The position numbers were made by a program, and so were the translations under genes. The notes beneath the pieces are model-generated. The model saw only the letters and a list, made by a program, of their open reading frames with translations, did no database searches and was not told the origin of the DNA. From Bacteroidetes bacterium GWF2_43_63 (lineage in GTDB: Bacteria > Bacteroidota > Bacteroidia > Bacteroidales > DTU049), in contig MEOQ01000042.1 of NCBI GenBank assembly GCA_001769275.1, positions 62,001 through 126,000 on the forward strand: DNA of 64,000 nt, written 5' to 3'. This document shows, piece by piece, positions 17,010-24,909 of this stretch. Each line of letters opens with the position of its first letter. Position 1 is the stretch's first letter.

Positions 17010-17519
17010 CTAAAACGCCGGGCAGCCAAACGAAACATCGCTGTATTCAAAAATTACAGATGACTTTTTTGGATCGGTGAAATAGTAATAATTCACCAGC
17101 ATCCAGCTCATGCGGTCATCGACAAGTGCAAATATTTTTTTCAGAAACACATTGGTGTCAGTATTTTTCACGGCAATACTGCCATTCAGAAAGCATTTCG
17201 AAATCACTGTGCTGAAGCGGATACTGCAAAAATTCATATTGGTGTCGCGCACAATGGACGTTGCTTTTTCGATTAACGAGTCAAGTTCAATAGTGTCATT
17301 ACGATTTAAAAATTGATCAAGTTCCCTTTTCTTTTCATCAGAAAAGGCGTAAGACAAATCGGCTGGATTGAAGGATACGATGAACTTGTTCTTTTTGCAG
17401 TGGAGTTGGAGAGATTCATCATCGGACTGCAGTAATATTTTTTGTTTGTGTGTGTATTCGGGCTGACTGAAACATAGAATTGCTGCAGATGCAAATATGA
17501 TAAAGGCGATAATTCTCAT
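17010..17519 (-). CDS. secreted protein of unknown function
   Basis: A 169-residue protein with a clear signal peptide (MRIIAFIIFASAAILCFSQ). The mature part has no motif I recognise. It contains four cysteines and ends VSFGCPAF. A -7 element at 17554-17561 lies 34 nt before the start and directly beyond the tsf terminator, so it likely has its own promoter. The next gene on the strand is the helical-repeat protein, whose own promoter lies in the 94-nt gap. Confidence 0.6.
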   Translation of the reverse strand: MRIIAFIIFASAAILCFSQPEYTHKQKILLQSDDESLQLHCKKNKFIVSFNPADLSYAFSDEKKRELDQFLNRNDTIELDSLIEKATSIVRDTNMNFCSIRFSTVISKCFLNGSIAVKNTDTNVFLKKIFALVDDRMSWMLVNYYYFTDPKKSSVIFEYSDVSFGCPAF

Positions 17520-17553
17520 TGAGCTTACGTTTAGTCCGAAAAAATTCCAGCTT

Positions 17554-17561
17554 CAAAATTA
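17554..17561 (-). promoter_or_regulatory. -7 element TAATTTTG
   Basis: Minus-strand TAATTTTG, 34 nt before the ATG at 17519. It immediately follows the T run of the tsf terminator. Confidence 0.5.
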
Positions 17562-17564
17562 ATA

Positions 17565-17592
17565 AAAAAGCCACCCGATTTGGATGGCTTTT
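17565..17592 (-). terminator. rho-independent terminator after tsf
   Basis: On the minus strand AAAAGCCATCC pairs with GGGTGGCTTTT across a short loop and is followed by TTTTTT. It lies about 20 nt after the tsf stop and closes the ribosomal operon. Confidence 0.75.
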
Positions 17593-17613
17593 CATTATTT
17601 TGACTTGAAGCGA

Positions 17614-18447
17614 TTACTCGCCTAAAGCTAAGCGGTAGAATTTAGTCACGTTCAGATTTGGACTTACCGATTTCAGGTACTGAGCTACAGTCATGCTGCC
17701 GTCCTTGATGTAATCCTGATTCACGAGGGTGCTTTCCTTGTAGAATTTATTGAGTTTGCCCTGAGCAATTTTCTCAAGCATTTCTTCCGGTTTGCCTTCC
17801 TGGCGAGCTTGTTCTTTTCCGATTTCGATTTCCTTCGCAATGGTTTCGGCCGAAACATCGTCCTTGTCAATTGCAATAGGCTTCATCGATGCAATCTGCA
17901 TGGTCACGTCTTTCCCGGCTTCGATTACTTTTTCGCCACCTTCGGTCAGACCAGCAAGGGTGCTGATGCGATGATTGTAATGGTTGTACATCACAACACA
18001 GGGAGCTTCAATGCAATCGTAATGGGTAAGGGTGATCTTCTCACCAATTTTACCAACGAGATCAGTCACGCGGTCTGCAATGCTGCGTCCGTCGATCATG
18101 AGAGCATTCAGTTCGTCGATGTTTTTCGGTTTGAAAGCGATAGCGGCGTCAGCAAATGATTTGCTGGCAGACACGAAATCGTCGTTTTTAGCAACGAAAT
18201 CAGTTTCGCAGTTCATCATGATAACAGCGCCAAAGGTATTGGTATCGTCAACAGCTGCAATCACGTAGCCTTCGTTGGCTTCGCGGTCGGCGCGTTTAAC
18301 GGCCAGTTTCTGTCCTTTTTTGCGAAGAATTTCAATGGCTTTTTCGAAATCGCCTTCTGATTCAACGAGGGCATTTTTACAATCCATCACACCGGCTCCG
18401 GTTAAATCGCGGAGTTTATATACGTCTTGTGCACTAATGTTTGCCAT
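17614..18447 (-). CDS. tsf: elongation factor Ts
   Basis: A 277-residue nucleotide-exchange factor that regenerates EF-Tu-GTP in the cytoplasm. The N-terminal UBA-like motif VYKLRDLTGAGVMDCKNAL and the signature NCETDFVAKN (TDFVAKN at 82-88) are both intact. The core and C-terminal module have the usual length. It starts 12 nt after the rpsB stop, the classic rpsB-tsf arrangement, and ends at a strong terminator. No anomalies seen. Confidence 0.98.
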   Translation of the reverse strand: MANISAQDVYKLRDLTGAGVMDCKNALVESEGDFEKAIEILRKKGQKLAVKRADREANEGYVIAAVDDTNTFGAVIMMNCETDFVAKNDDFVSASKSFADAAIAFKPKNIDELNALMIDGRSIADRVTDLVGKIGEKITLTHYDCIEAPCVVMYNHYNHRISTLAGLTEGGEKVIEAGKDVTMQIASMKPIAIDKDDVSAETIAKEIEIGKEQARQEGKPEEMLEKIAQGKLNKFYKESTLVNQDYIKDGSMTVAQYLKSVSPNLNVTKFYRLALGE

Positions 18448-18459
18448 GTTTCTGAAATT

Positions 18460-19326
18460 TTAGTCTTTTACTTCAATATTGGTTTTGCGGTTGCCACCTT
18501 TAGGTGTTGCCTTGCTGAGAACGCGTTTGCGTTTTGGCTTGTCGGATCCGTCTTCTTCTTCACCAGCAGCTTCAATCAGGTTGCCGTCCTTGTCATATTC
18601 TTCTTCGTGCTCTTCGGTAGCCTCGACATCTTTTGTCATTTTTCTTTCTTCGAGACCTTCGTTGATAAAACCAACAACTTCCTGAAGAATGATTGAAATT
18701 GATTTTCCTGCGTCATCGTTTCCGGGAATAGGGAAGTCAACTTTTTTCGGATCTGAGTTGGTGTCAACAATTGCAAAGGTTGGGATACCCAGGATCTGAG
18801 CTTCGGCAACAGCGATGTGTTCTTTGGCAATGTCAACAACAAAAAGTGCTGAAGGCAGTTTGTTCAGGTCGGCGATTGAACCAAGGTTCTTTTCAAGTTT
18901 TTCACGTTCGCGTTTAATCTGCAGACGTTCACGTTTTGAAATGCTTGTGAAAGATGGGTCGTTGAGCATTTTATCAATGTAGACCATTTTTTTCACGGCT
19001 TTGCGGATGGTGGCAAAGTTGGTGAGCATACCGCCCGGCCAGCGTTCAACCACATAAGGCATAGAGGCATTCTTTGCAGCTTCTGCAACGATTTCCTTTG
19101 CCTGTTTCTTTGTTCCTACAAAGAGAATTTTGCGTCCTGATTTTGCGATCTGTTTCAGAGCAGCGCCTGCTTCATCCAGCTTGGCGATGGTTTTATACAG
19201 GTCGATGATGTGAATTCCGTTTTGCTCCATGAAAATATAAGGAGCCATGTTGGGATTCCATTTGCGTTTGAGGTGACCGAAGTGACAGCCGGCCTCGAGC
19301 AGTTGATCAAAAGATAAGTTTGACAT
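18460..19326 (-). CDS. rpsB: 30S ribosomal protein S2 with charged C-terminal extension
   Basis: A 288-residue S2. The body is canonical: GCHFGHLKRKWNPNMAPYIF at the N terminus, KILFVGTKKQAKEIV, and RWPGGMLTNFATIRK. After about residue 230 there is an extension of some 55 residues, first acidic (EATEEHEEEYDKDG), then basic (KPKRKRVLSKATPKGG). It lies between rpsI and tsf in the conserved Bacteroidota order. The 109-nt gap before it contains a hairpin that may attenuate transcription coming from rpsI. Confidence 0.97.
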   Translation of the reverse strand: MSNLSFDQLLEAGCHFGHLKRKWNPNMAPYIFMEQNGIHIIDLYKTIAKLDEAGAALKQIAKSGRKILFVGTKKQAKEIVAEAAKNASMPYVVERWPGGMLTNFATIRKAVKKMVYIDKMLNDPSFTSISKRERLQIKREREKLEKNLGSIADLNKLPSALFVVDIAKEHIAVAEAQILGIPTFAIVDTNSDPKKVDFPIPGNDDAGKSISIILQEVVGFINEGLEERKMTKDVEATEEHEEEYDKDGNLIEAAGEEEDGSDKPKRKRVLSKATPKGGNRKTNIEVKD

Positions 19327-19371
19327 TTAGATTTGTGTTATTTGTTTACATTCCTTTTGTTTGAAAAAGCA

Positions 19372-19405
19372 ATTGCTGAGTAGCGTTTTGAACGGTCTCA
19401 GCAAT
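19372..19405 (-). other. hairpin between rpsI and rpsB
   Basis: A perfect 9-bp stem (ATTGCTGAG with CTCAGCAAT) and a 16-nt loop, followed on the minus strand by TGCTTTTTC. It could be a weak terminator or attenuator between rpsI and rpsB. I do not recognise a known leader RNA. Confidence 0.35.
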
Positions 19406-19435
19406 TTGGATACTAAACGCGATGTCTTATGCAGA

Positions 19436-19822
19436 CTATCGTTTAGAGAACTGGAATCTCTTCCTTGCTTTTGGACGACCAGGTTTTTTACGCTCAACCA
19501 TACGTGGGTCGCGGCGCATCAATCCCTGTTCTTTCAGTGCAGGACGATATTCTTCGTTGAGTTCCACAAGGGCACGTGAAATGGCGAGACGCAGAGCCTC
19601 GGCCTGTCCTTTGTATCCGCCACCATCGAGCAGTGCTCTCACATCATATTTTCCAGTGGTACCGGTAATGATGAACGGCTGATCAATAATATATTGAAGA
19701 GTTTCGAGCGGGAAATAAATTTTATAATCCTTGCCGTTGACTGTTACGTTTCCGTTTCCGGAACTCAGTCTCAGACGGGCAACAGCTGTTTTTCTTCTTC
19801 CTAAGGTCAGAGTTTCAGACAT
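19436..19822 (-). CDS. rpsI: 30S ribosomal protein S9
   Basis: A 128-residue S9 with the family features GRRKTAVARLRL near the N terminus and the basic tail GRPKARKRFQFSKR that reaches the P-site tRNA. It begins 5 nt after the rplM stop, so the L13-S9 pair is cotranscribed as in most bacteria. Confidence 0.98.
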   Translation of the reverse strand: MSETLTLGRRKTAVARLRLSSGNGNVTVNGKDYKIYFPLETLQYIIDQPFIITGTTGKYDVRALLDGGGYKGQAEALRLAISRALVELNEEYRPALKEQGLMRRDPRMVERKKPGRPKARKRFQFSKR

Positions 19823-19827
19823 GTCCT

Positions 19828-20283
19828 TTATTTGATTTCGTTAATATTCACCGATTTGGGCTGCTGGCCTTCGTGCTTGTGCTCTGTGCCTGCATAAACA
19901 TACAGATTTCTGAACAATTCAGCGCCCAGCTTTGTTTTTGGAAGCATGCCCTTTACAGCCATTTCAACAACGGCTTCGGGTTTGCGTTTCAGCAAATCAG
20001 CAGGATTGGTAAAGCGCTGTCCACCAGGGTATCCCGTATGACGCACATATTCCTTATCTGTCAGCTTTTTGCCAGTCAACATCACTTTTTCAGCATTGAT
20101 GACAATGACATTATCTCCGCAATCCGAATTCGGAGTGAAGCTGGGTTTGTGTTTGCCTCTGAGCATGAATGCCACCATTGCGGCAAAGCGTCCCAAAGTC
20201 TGATCTGTAGCGTCAACAATAACCCACTCTTTATTAGCGTTGGCTTTGTTGACTGATTTCGTTTTATAACTGAGCGTGTCCAT
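19828..20283 (-). CDS. rplM: 50S ribosomal protein L13
   Basis: A 151-residue L13. WVIVDATDQTLGRFA and the segment KPSFTPNSDCGDNVIVINAE are diagnostic. The frame can be extended ten residues to 20313, but MDTLSYKTKS is the usual Bacteroidota N terminus. A perfect -7 element at 20330-20337 lies about 46 nt upstream. It is the first gene of the rplM-rpsI-rpsB-tsf operon. Confidence 0.98.
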   Translation of the reverse strand: MDTLSYKTKSVNKANANKEWVIVDATDQTLGRFAAMVAFMLRGKHKPSFTPNSDCGDNVIVINAEKVMLTGKKLTDKEYVRHTGYPGGQRFTNPADLLKRKPEAVVEMAVKGMLPKTKLGAELFRNLYVYAGTEHKHEGQQPKSVNINEIK

Positions 20284-20329
20284 TACAATTGTTTTAGAGA
20301 GAAATAGGCCCATTTTTCAATTCGGGCTG

Positions 20330-20337
20330 CAAAGGTA
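20330..20337 (-). promoter_or_regulatory. -7 element TACCTTTG of the ribosomal operon
   Basis: A perfect minus-strand TAnnTTTG upstream of rplM. Transcription would start close to 20323-20325. Confidence 0.65.
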
Positions 20338-20538
20338 AGAAGATTTTTTTATTAACCAATACCGTTTAATAAAAAAAGTTTGAAAAACGTTAATAGTGAA
20401 CACTATAGCCCTTTTGTTTTGTACCGGAACCTGTAAAATTGTTAAAAAAGTGACCCTGTTTTGCCCCGGAATTTTGTAACTTAGACCCCAAGTCACAAAT
20501 TTTTGAGAACATCGTATCATGTATACCAATAGAGTATC

Positions 20539-20600
20539 GAACAAGGAACAAGGAAGGGTGAAGTGAAATACTGAGCATCGAACACTGAGCAAGGAACAAG
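20539..20600. repeat. GAACAAGGAACAAGG low-complexity repeat
   Basis: GAACAAGGAACAAGGAA and AGCAAGGAACAAG occur here. The same words recur as an inverted pair at 60028-60118. Confidence 0.45.
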
Positions 20601-20743
20601 TAAATTGAAGGAAGAAGGCAGTGTGAACTTTGCTTGGTTAATTTCCTTCATATTTGCGATAACTATTGTTACTCATTTCCATGCTCCATATTCACTGTGC
20701 TAATAAGCTGCGATCGCATTATAACATTCTATGCTTATACATA

Positions 20744-20798
20744 GATTCCCGACGGTTACATGTCCTCTTTTCTATCGGACGGTGGAATGTCGGGAATC
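20744..20798. repeat. REP-like palindrome GATTCCCGAC...GTCGGGAATC
   Basis: Perfect 10-bp outer arms enclose an inner stem GTCC...GGAC. Its reverse complement shares ATTCCACCGTCC and GGACATG-AACCGT with the element at 30262. The outer TCCCGAC/GTCGGGA arms match those of the repeats around the transposase at 52057. Confidence 0.7.
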
Positions 20799-20837
20799 AT
20801 TTAGTGTTTCGCCAATCGGAGAATATCAATCCATAAT

Positions 20838-20882
20838 TGGGCGCGCGTCTCCTGCTTGCAACGTTTTACGTTGACGCGTGAT
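20838..20882 (+). repeat. long-form CGCGTC hairpin element
   Basis: Outer arms CGCGTC and GACGCG enclose TCCTGCTTGC and an inner hairpin AACG-TTTTA-CGTT. It pairs with the copy at 5163 as a covarying homologue. Confidence 0.7.
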
Positions 20883-20929
20883 CTCCGGCTCAAATCCTCA
20901 TTTGTAGAACACAAAACCAGCACCCCGTA

Positions 20930-20958
20930 TTGGGCGCGCGTCTCCCGACGCGTGACCT
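20930..20958 (+). repeat. short-form CGCGTC hairpin element
   Basis: TTGGGCGCGCGTCTCCCGAC then GCGTGACCT; CGCGTC and GACGCG pair with a 4-nt loop. It lies 48 nt from the long-form copy, in the same orientation. Confidence 0.7.
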
Positions 20959-21041
20959 CTGAGTTCCAATCCGTTTCAATATATTTAACGAATGCGAATT
21001 TTAAAATATGTAACTTCGCATGTTATTTAAGTGAAGAGTCT

Positions 21042-21371
21042 ATGGAAAACAACCGACTTGAAAATATTTATGATGCCCCGGGTTGGGATAAAATAAAGGA
21101 ATACTACGAAACGCTGGTCGAAAAACCGGGTTTTCGGGTCGAAAAAATAATGTCTTCGGGTCATACTTCTCCCGCTGAAGGCTGGTTCGATCAGAATGAA
21201 AACGAAACAGTAGTGCTTCTTAAAGGTAATGCGATTATCGAATTCGAAAATGACCGGCGTGTTGAAATGAACGAAGGTGACATGCTTACCATATTTGCTC
21301 ACGAACGCCACCGAGTTGCATTCACCTCTGTCGATCCGCCCTGTACCTGGATCGCGGTGTTCTGGAATTGA
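21042..21371 (+). CDS. small cupin-domain protein
   Basis: A 109-residue single-domain cupin. The two cupin motifs appear as GHTSPAEGWFDQNENETVVL with LKGNAIIEFE, and EGDMLTIFAHERHRVAFTS. The metal-ligand positions are partly replaced in motif 1 (E-W-F-D-Q-N instead of HxH), while motif 2 keeps an H in ERHRV. It may therefore bind a metal weakly or act as a binding or isomerase fold; the function is unknown. The start is the ATG at 21042; the frame upstream runs through intergenic repeats. The gene is isolated. Confidence 0.8.
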   Translation: MENNRLENIYDAPGWDKIKEYYETLVEKPGFRVEKIMSSGHTSPAEGWFDQNENETVVLLKGNAIIEFENDRRVEMNEGDMLTIFAHERHRVAFTSVDPPCTWIAVFWN

Positions 21372-21451
21372 AATTCTTTTTTAATCTGAAAATTTTCTTA
21401 TTGTATTTTGGTGCATCGTGCGATTGTTCGCGGATCCCCGCAATTTTGCGC

Positions 21452-21531
21452 TTCGATGGAGTTTATCCCGCTGTTCGTGCTTCGACGGAGTTTACCCCGC
21501 TGTCGACATTTCGACGGAGTTTATCCTGCTA
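21452..21531. repeat. three tandem copies of a CGACGGAGTTTACCCCGC unit
   Basis: Units of about 22 nt repeat every 28-30 nt with few differences. The GGAGTTTACCCCGC core also occurs, reverse-complemented, inside the repeat at 51950 and, in variant form, at 5288. Confidence 0.55.
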
Positions 21532-21680
21532 CTGTCACTTCGACTCCGCTCAGTGTGACAGCAGGCAGGGCTCAATGTGACAGCGGCGGGGCTCGCCGCT
21601 ATTCATTTTGAACTACGGCGTTTACTCAGCAAGGCGGAGTAGTTCTTTCAATGGACTTTTTGTCTGTTTTTGAACTTCGC

Positions 21681-21750
21681 TCCTCAACCTCAACCTCAAC
21701 CTTAACCTTAACCTCAACCTTAATCTTAACCTCAACCTTGACTCAACTTG
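21681..21750. repeat. AACCTC/AACCTT hexamer tract
   Basis: About eleven degenerate hexamers just upstream of the asnB promoter. They create a false N-terminal extension (Thr-Leu-Ser repeats) of the asnB frame. Confidence 0.65.
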
Positions 21751-21760
21751 TCTATTTTTA

Positions 21761-21768
21761 TATCTTTG
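21761..21768 (+). promoter_or_regulatory. -7 element TATCTTTG of asnB
   Basis: A perfect TAnnTTTG ending 5 nt before the asnB ATG. Transcription would begin at or within a base or two of the start codon, implying a leaderless message. Confidence 0.6.
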
Positions 21769-21773
21769 CATCT

Positions 21774-23633
21774 ATGTGTGGAATTGCAGGAATATTTTCG
21801 TCGGACGAACTGCTTCGTCAGCGCATTACAGCAATGAACGCGGAGCTGCAGCATCGCGGGCCGGATGCACATGCGGAGTGGACCGAAGGTCAGATGTCGC
21901 TCGCGCACAGCCGCCTTTCAATTATTGATGTTTCCGAAGCGGCGCATCAGCCCATGGTTTCAGCATGTGGCCGTTATGTGATTGCTTTTAACGGTGAAGT
22001 CTATAATTTCAAACAGCTGGCGCAGAAACTCCTGAATGATTTTCCGGAAACCTATGGTCGCAACGGATTCAAAACACAATCGGACACTGAAGTTGTGCTG
22101 GAATTATTTGCCGCTTATGGTCCGGAGTCGGTGAAAATGCTCAATGGTATGTTTGCCTATGCGGTTTATGACCGGAACGAGAAAAAACTTTTTTTGTTTC
22201 GCGATCGTGTTGGCATTAAGCCGTTGTTTTATTCTCAACAAAAAACGAATTTGAGCTTCGCGTCTGAATTGCGAAGTCTGATGAAAGCGTTATCGGTGAA
22301 AACTTTTAATGCGGGTGCTCTTCCGTTGTATCTGCATGTTGGATATTTTCCAGAGCCGCATACCGTAATCAATGAAGCGAAAAAATTTCCCGCAGCGCAT
22401 TATGGCGTGTGGAACGGCGTTGATCTGACGCTGACAAAATACTGGAATCCGGAAGATTTTGCGGGCCAGACGGAGGATATTTCTTTTTCCGAAGCAACTG
22501 AAAGATTTAAAAATTTGTTGGAGGAATCTGTTACTGATTCGCTCATCAGCGATGTGCCGCTGGGTGTTTTTTTGAGTGGTGGCATCGACAGTAGTCTGGT
22601 GGCTTCTGTGGCTGCTTCGCGGGCATCGGGACGAATAAAAACTTTCACGGTGTCGTCGCCCGACGCGCTGCACGATGAAAGCACCTATGCCCGGAAAATC
22701 GCACAGCATCTGAATTCGGAGCATTATGAAATGGCGGCTGATGAAAAAGCAATGCTCGATCTTGCGCTGCCATTGCTTCAGCAGATGGATGAGCCGCTGG
22801 CGGATTCTTCGTTTTTTCCGGTGTACATCATTTCGAAATTTGCGCGGCAACATGTAACTGTAGCACTGGGCGGTGATGGCGGCGATGAGCTCTTTCAGGG
22901 CTATGGTTCTTATGTCTGGGCAAAACGATTAAGTAATTTCTGGGTGCAGATGGGATCACCCATGGCTCGATTGCAACAACGAAGCAAAAGACATTATCAG
23001 TTTTTTCATTCTGCGCTGAAAAAACATTTCAAGTCCAATATTTTCTCGATAGAGCAAAACCTGTTTCCATCCTGGGAACTGGATTCGCTGAAGTTTTCAA
23101 TGCCTGAGCATTTCCCGGAAGTGAGCCGCGCTTATCTTAATCTTTCGCCGGCTGCATCGCAGGCGTTTTTCGATCTTACGCATTATTTGAAAGACGATTT
23201 GCTTGTAAAAATTGATCGCGCATCCATGCTCACAAGTCTCGAAGTTCGGCCACCACTGCTCGATCACCGGCTTGTGGAAGCATCGCTCCATTTGCCGATG
23301 GAATTCAAGACGAAAAATGGAAACACCAAATTGTTGCTGAAGGAAATTCTGGCGGAATATGTCCCACGCGAACTGTTCGAACGACCGAAGAAAGGATTCT
23401 CTGTCCCAATGCAGCGTTGGCTGAAAACAGATCTTTCATTTTTGCCCGAAAAATATCTTGAACAATCTGGTCTGCGTTTGTTTGATGCGATTCCAAAATG
23501 TTTTGTACAGAATATTGTCAAACAATACAAATCGGGAAAGGTAGACTGGTACTACAACCGCGTATGGGTTCTCACTGTATTGAGTCATTATCTTGAACAG
23601 CATAGCGACATTGAAATTCCGAAATTATCATGA
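21774..23633 (+). CDS. asnB: glutamine-hydrolysing asparagine synthetase
   Basis: A 619-residue enzyme that makes asparagine from aspartate, ATP and glutamine. The N-terminal glutaminase begins MCGIAGIF, so Cys2 becomes the nucleophile after Met removal; RLSIIDVSEAAHQPM and FNGEVYNF follow. The synthetase domain has the PPi loop LSGGIDSSLVAS and GGDGGDELFQGY. The frame can be extended 41 residues upstream, but that part is repeat DNA and would block the N-terminal Cys. The GT4 gene overlaps the stop by 4 nt. This AsnB type often sits in surface-polysaccharide clusters, where it may amidate a sugar precursor; plain asparagine synthesis is equally possible. Confidence 0.93.
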   Translation: MCGIAGIFSSDELLRQRITAMNAELQHRGPDAHAEWTEGQMSLAHSRLSIIDVSEAAHQPMVSACGRYVIAFNGEVYNFKQLAQKLLNDFPETYGRNGFKTQSDTEVVLELFAAYGPESVKMLNGMFAYAVYDRNEKKLFLFRDRVGIKPLFYSQQKTNLSFASELRSLMKALSVKTFNAGALPLYLHVGYFPEPHTVINEAKKFPAAHYGVWNGVDLTLTKYWNPEDFAGQTEDISFSEATERFKNLLEESVTDSLISDVPLGVFLSGGIDSSLVASVAASRASGRIKTFTVSSPDALHDESTYARKIAQHLNSEHYEMAADEKAMLDLALPLLQQMDEPLADSSFFPVYIISKFARQHVTVALGGDGGDELFQGYGSYVWAKRLSNFWVQMGSPMARLQQRSKRHYQFFHSALKKHFKSNIFSIEQNLFPSWELDSLKFSMPEHFPEVSRAYLNLSPAASQAFFDLTHYLKDDLLVKIDRASMLTSLEVRPPLLDHRLVEASLHLPMEFKTKNGNTKLLLKEILAEYVPRELFERPKKGFSVPMQRWLKTDLSFLPEKYLEQSGLRLFDAIPKCFVQNIVKQYKSGKVDWYYNRVWVLTVLSHYLEQHSDIEIPKLS

Positions 23634-24856
23634 GTTCGCTGAAAGTAATATACATCAGCTACGACGGCATGTGCGACCCGGTGGGAGCTTCGCAGGTGCT
23701 TCCATATATTGCGGAACTTTCGAAAAAAAACATCGAATATTTTCTGATCAGTTTTGAAAAAGCTGATAAATTTAAGTCGGGCGAAGCCGTTGTCAGGGCA
23801 CAGATTGATGGGTTGTCAGTAAAGTGGTATCCGTGCAGTTACACAAAAAACCCACCGGTAGTTTCCACTACGCTTGATTTGCGGAAAATGAAGCTTTTGT
23901 GCGAAAAAATATGCAATGAGAATGCAATTGATTTCATACATGCCCGTAGCTATATTTCGGCTTTGGCTGCATTGCAATTGTTTCGAAAAAGAAATATCCC
24001 GTTTATATTTGATATGCGCGGATTCTGGGCTGACGAACGCGTCGACGGCCGGATATGGAATATGCGGAATCCGTTGTATAAAACAATATACAGCTACTTT
24101 AAAAGAAAAGAAAAAACATTACTGAAGAAATCTGCCGTCATCATTTCATTAACGCATGCTGCCAAATCGCTTATGTGCGAAGAATGGAGCGTGCCGGAAA
24201 ATAAAATTCATGTTATTCCCTGTGCCGCTGATTATGCGCACTTCACAAAGCCGGATAAAAATTCGATTGACGAATTCAGATTAAAGGTTCAGGTGCCTGC
24301 TGTATCCGGAAAAACGTTGATGTATGTTGGATCAACCGGCACCTGGTATATGATGCAGGAGATGTTCGATTTTTACGATGTGTTCAGAAAAAACTTTCCG
24401 CATTCTCAGTTTGTTTTGTGCATCAATGAAAAAAATCCGGTTGTTGAATCCATGAAGCTTAAATATCCTGAAGAAATTGTTGTTCTGGAGCGAATTCCGA
24501 GAAGTCAAATGTCGCATGTACTTTCGCTGGCGGATTTTAGTGTTATGTTTATTAAACCAGCATTCAGCAAAAAGGCATCTTCTCCAATAAAGCTCGGAGA
24601 ATCGCTTGCAATGGGTGTTCCTGTAATTTGCAATGCCGGCGTTGGTGATCTTGGTACTATTGAAGATGAAAAATTCGGAGTTGTTGTGAATACTACAACG
24701 ATTATAGAATATGAGGCCGCTTGCAAGCGACTTGCAGCATTTGATTTCAGTGCTGCGGATATCCGCGACAGATCTGCTTTTGCGTATGATCTGGCCAGAA
24801 ATGTCGACAAGTACTTTGCTGTTTATCACGAAGTAAAAGCTGATAAATATCATTGA
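23630..24856 (+). CDS. glycosyltransferase, GT4-like
   Basis: A 408-residue GT-B protein. The N-terminal donor-independent half has the Rossmann start VIYISYDGMCDPVGASQVL, and the C-terminal half has the family segment SSPIKLGESLAMGVPVICNA with the nucleotide-sugar-binding E. It probably transfers a sugar from a nucleotide donor to a glycan or lipid acceptor at the inner membrane. The ATG overlaps the asnB stop (ATGA), so translation is likely coupled. No other glycan genes lie nearby, so the product is unknown. Confidence 0.85.
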   Translation: MSSLKVIYISYDGMCDPVGASQVLPYIAELSKKNIEYFLISFEKADKFKSGEAVVRAQIDGLSVKWYPCSYTKNPPVVSTTLDLRKMKLLCEKICNENAIDFIHARSYISALAALQLFRKRNIPFIFDMRGFWADERVDGRIWNMRNPLYKTIYSYFKRKEKTLLKKSAVIISLTHAAKSLMCEEWSVPENKIHVIPCAADYAHFTKPDKNSIDEFRLKVQVPAVSGKTLMYVGSTGTWYMMQEMFDFYDVFRKNFPHSQFVLCINEKNPVVESMKLKYPEEIVVLERIPRSQMSHVLSLADFSVMFIKPAFSKKASSPIKLGESLAMGVPVICNAGVGDLGTIEDEKFGVVVNTTTIIEYEAACKRLAAFDFSAADIRDRSAFAYDLARNVDKYFAVYHEVKADKYH

Positions 24857-24897
24857 CCTGGTATGGTCTGAAATCAAAGATTTGATTATAAGTTTTG

Positions 24898-24905
24898 TAC
24901 CTTTG
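24898..24905 (+). promoter_or_regulatory. -7 element TACCTTTG of the metal operon
   Basis: A perfect TAnnTTTG 4 nt before the ATG at 24910. This predicts a leaderless or nearly leaderless transcript, or initiation at the second ATG (24916). Confidence 0.6.
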
Positions 24906-24909
24906 CAAT

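Larger units (their letters stand above)
20338..21041. other. repeat-dense intergenic region
   Basis: No gene is supported across 700 nt. It holds CAAGGAACAAGG-type repeats (20539-20600), a TCCCGAC palindrome (20744-20798), and two CGCGTC hairpin elements (20838-20882 and 20930-20958). An open frame from 20856 into the cupin gene runs through these repeats and is not a credible N terminus. Confidence 0.6.
21372..21773. other. intergenic repeat cluster before asnB
   Basis: No gene seen. Three near-copies of TTCGACGGAGTTTAYCCYGCTG lie at about 21452, 21480 and 21510. A CTGTCAC...GTGACAG hairpin follows near 21534-21562, and an AACCTC/AACCTT tract at 21681-21750. Confidence 0.6.

Noticed and set aside
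20856-21041. N-terminal extension of the cupin gene
   Set aside because: It runs through the hairpin repeats and upstream intergenic DNA.
21651-21773. N-terminal extension of asnB
   Set aside because: It encodes hexamer repeats and would hide the catalytic N-terminal Cys.
22290-22853. 187-residue open frame on the minus strand
   Set aside because: Shadow of asnB; rich in R and H with no motif.
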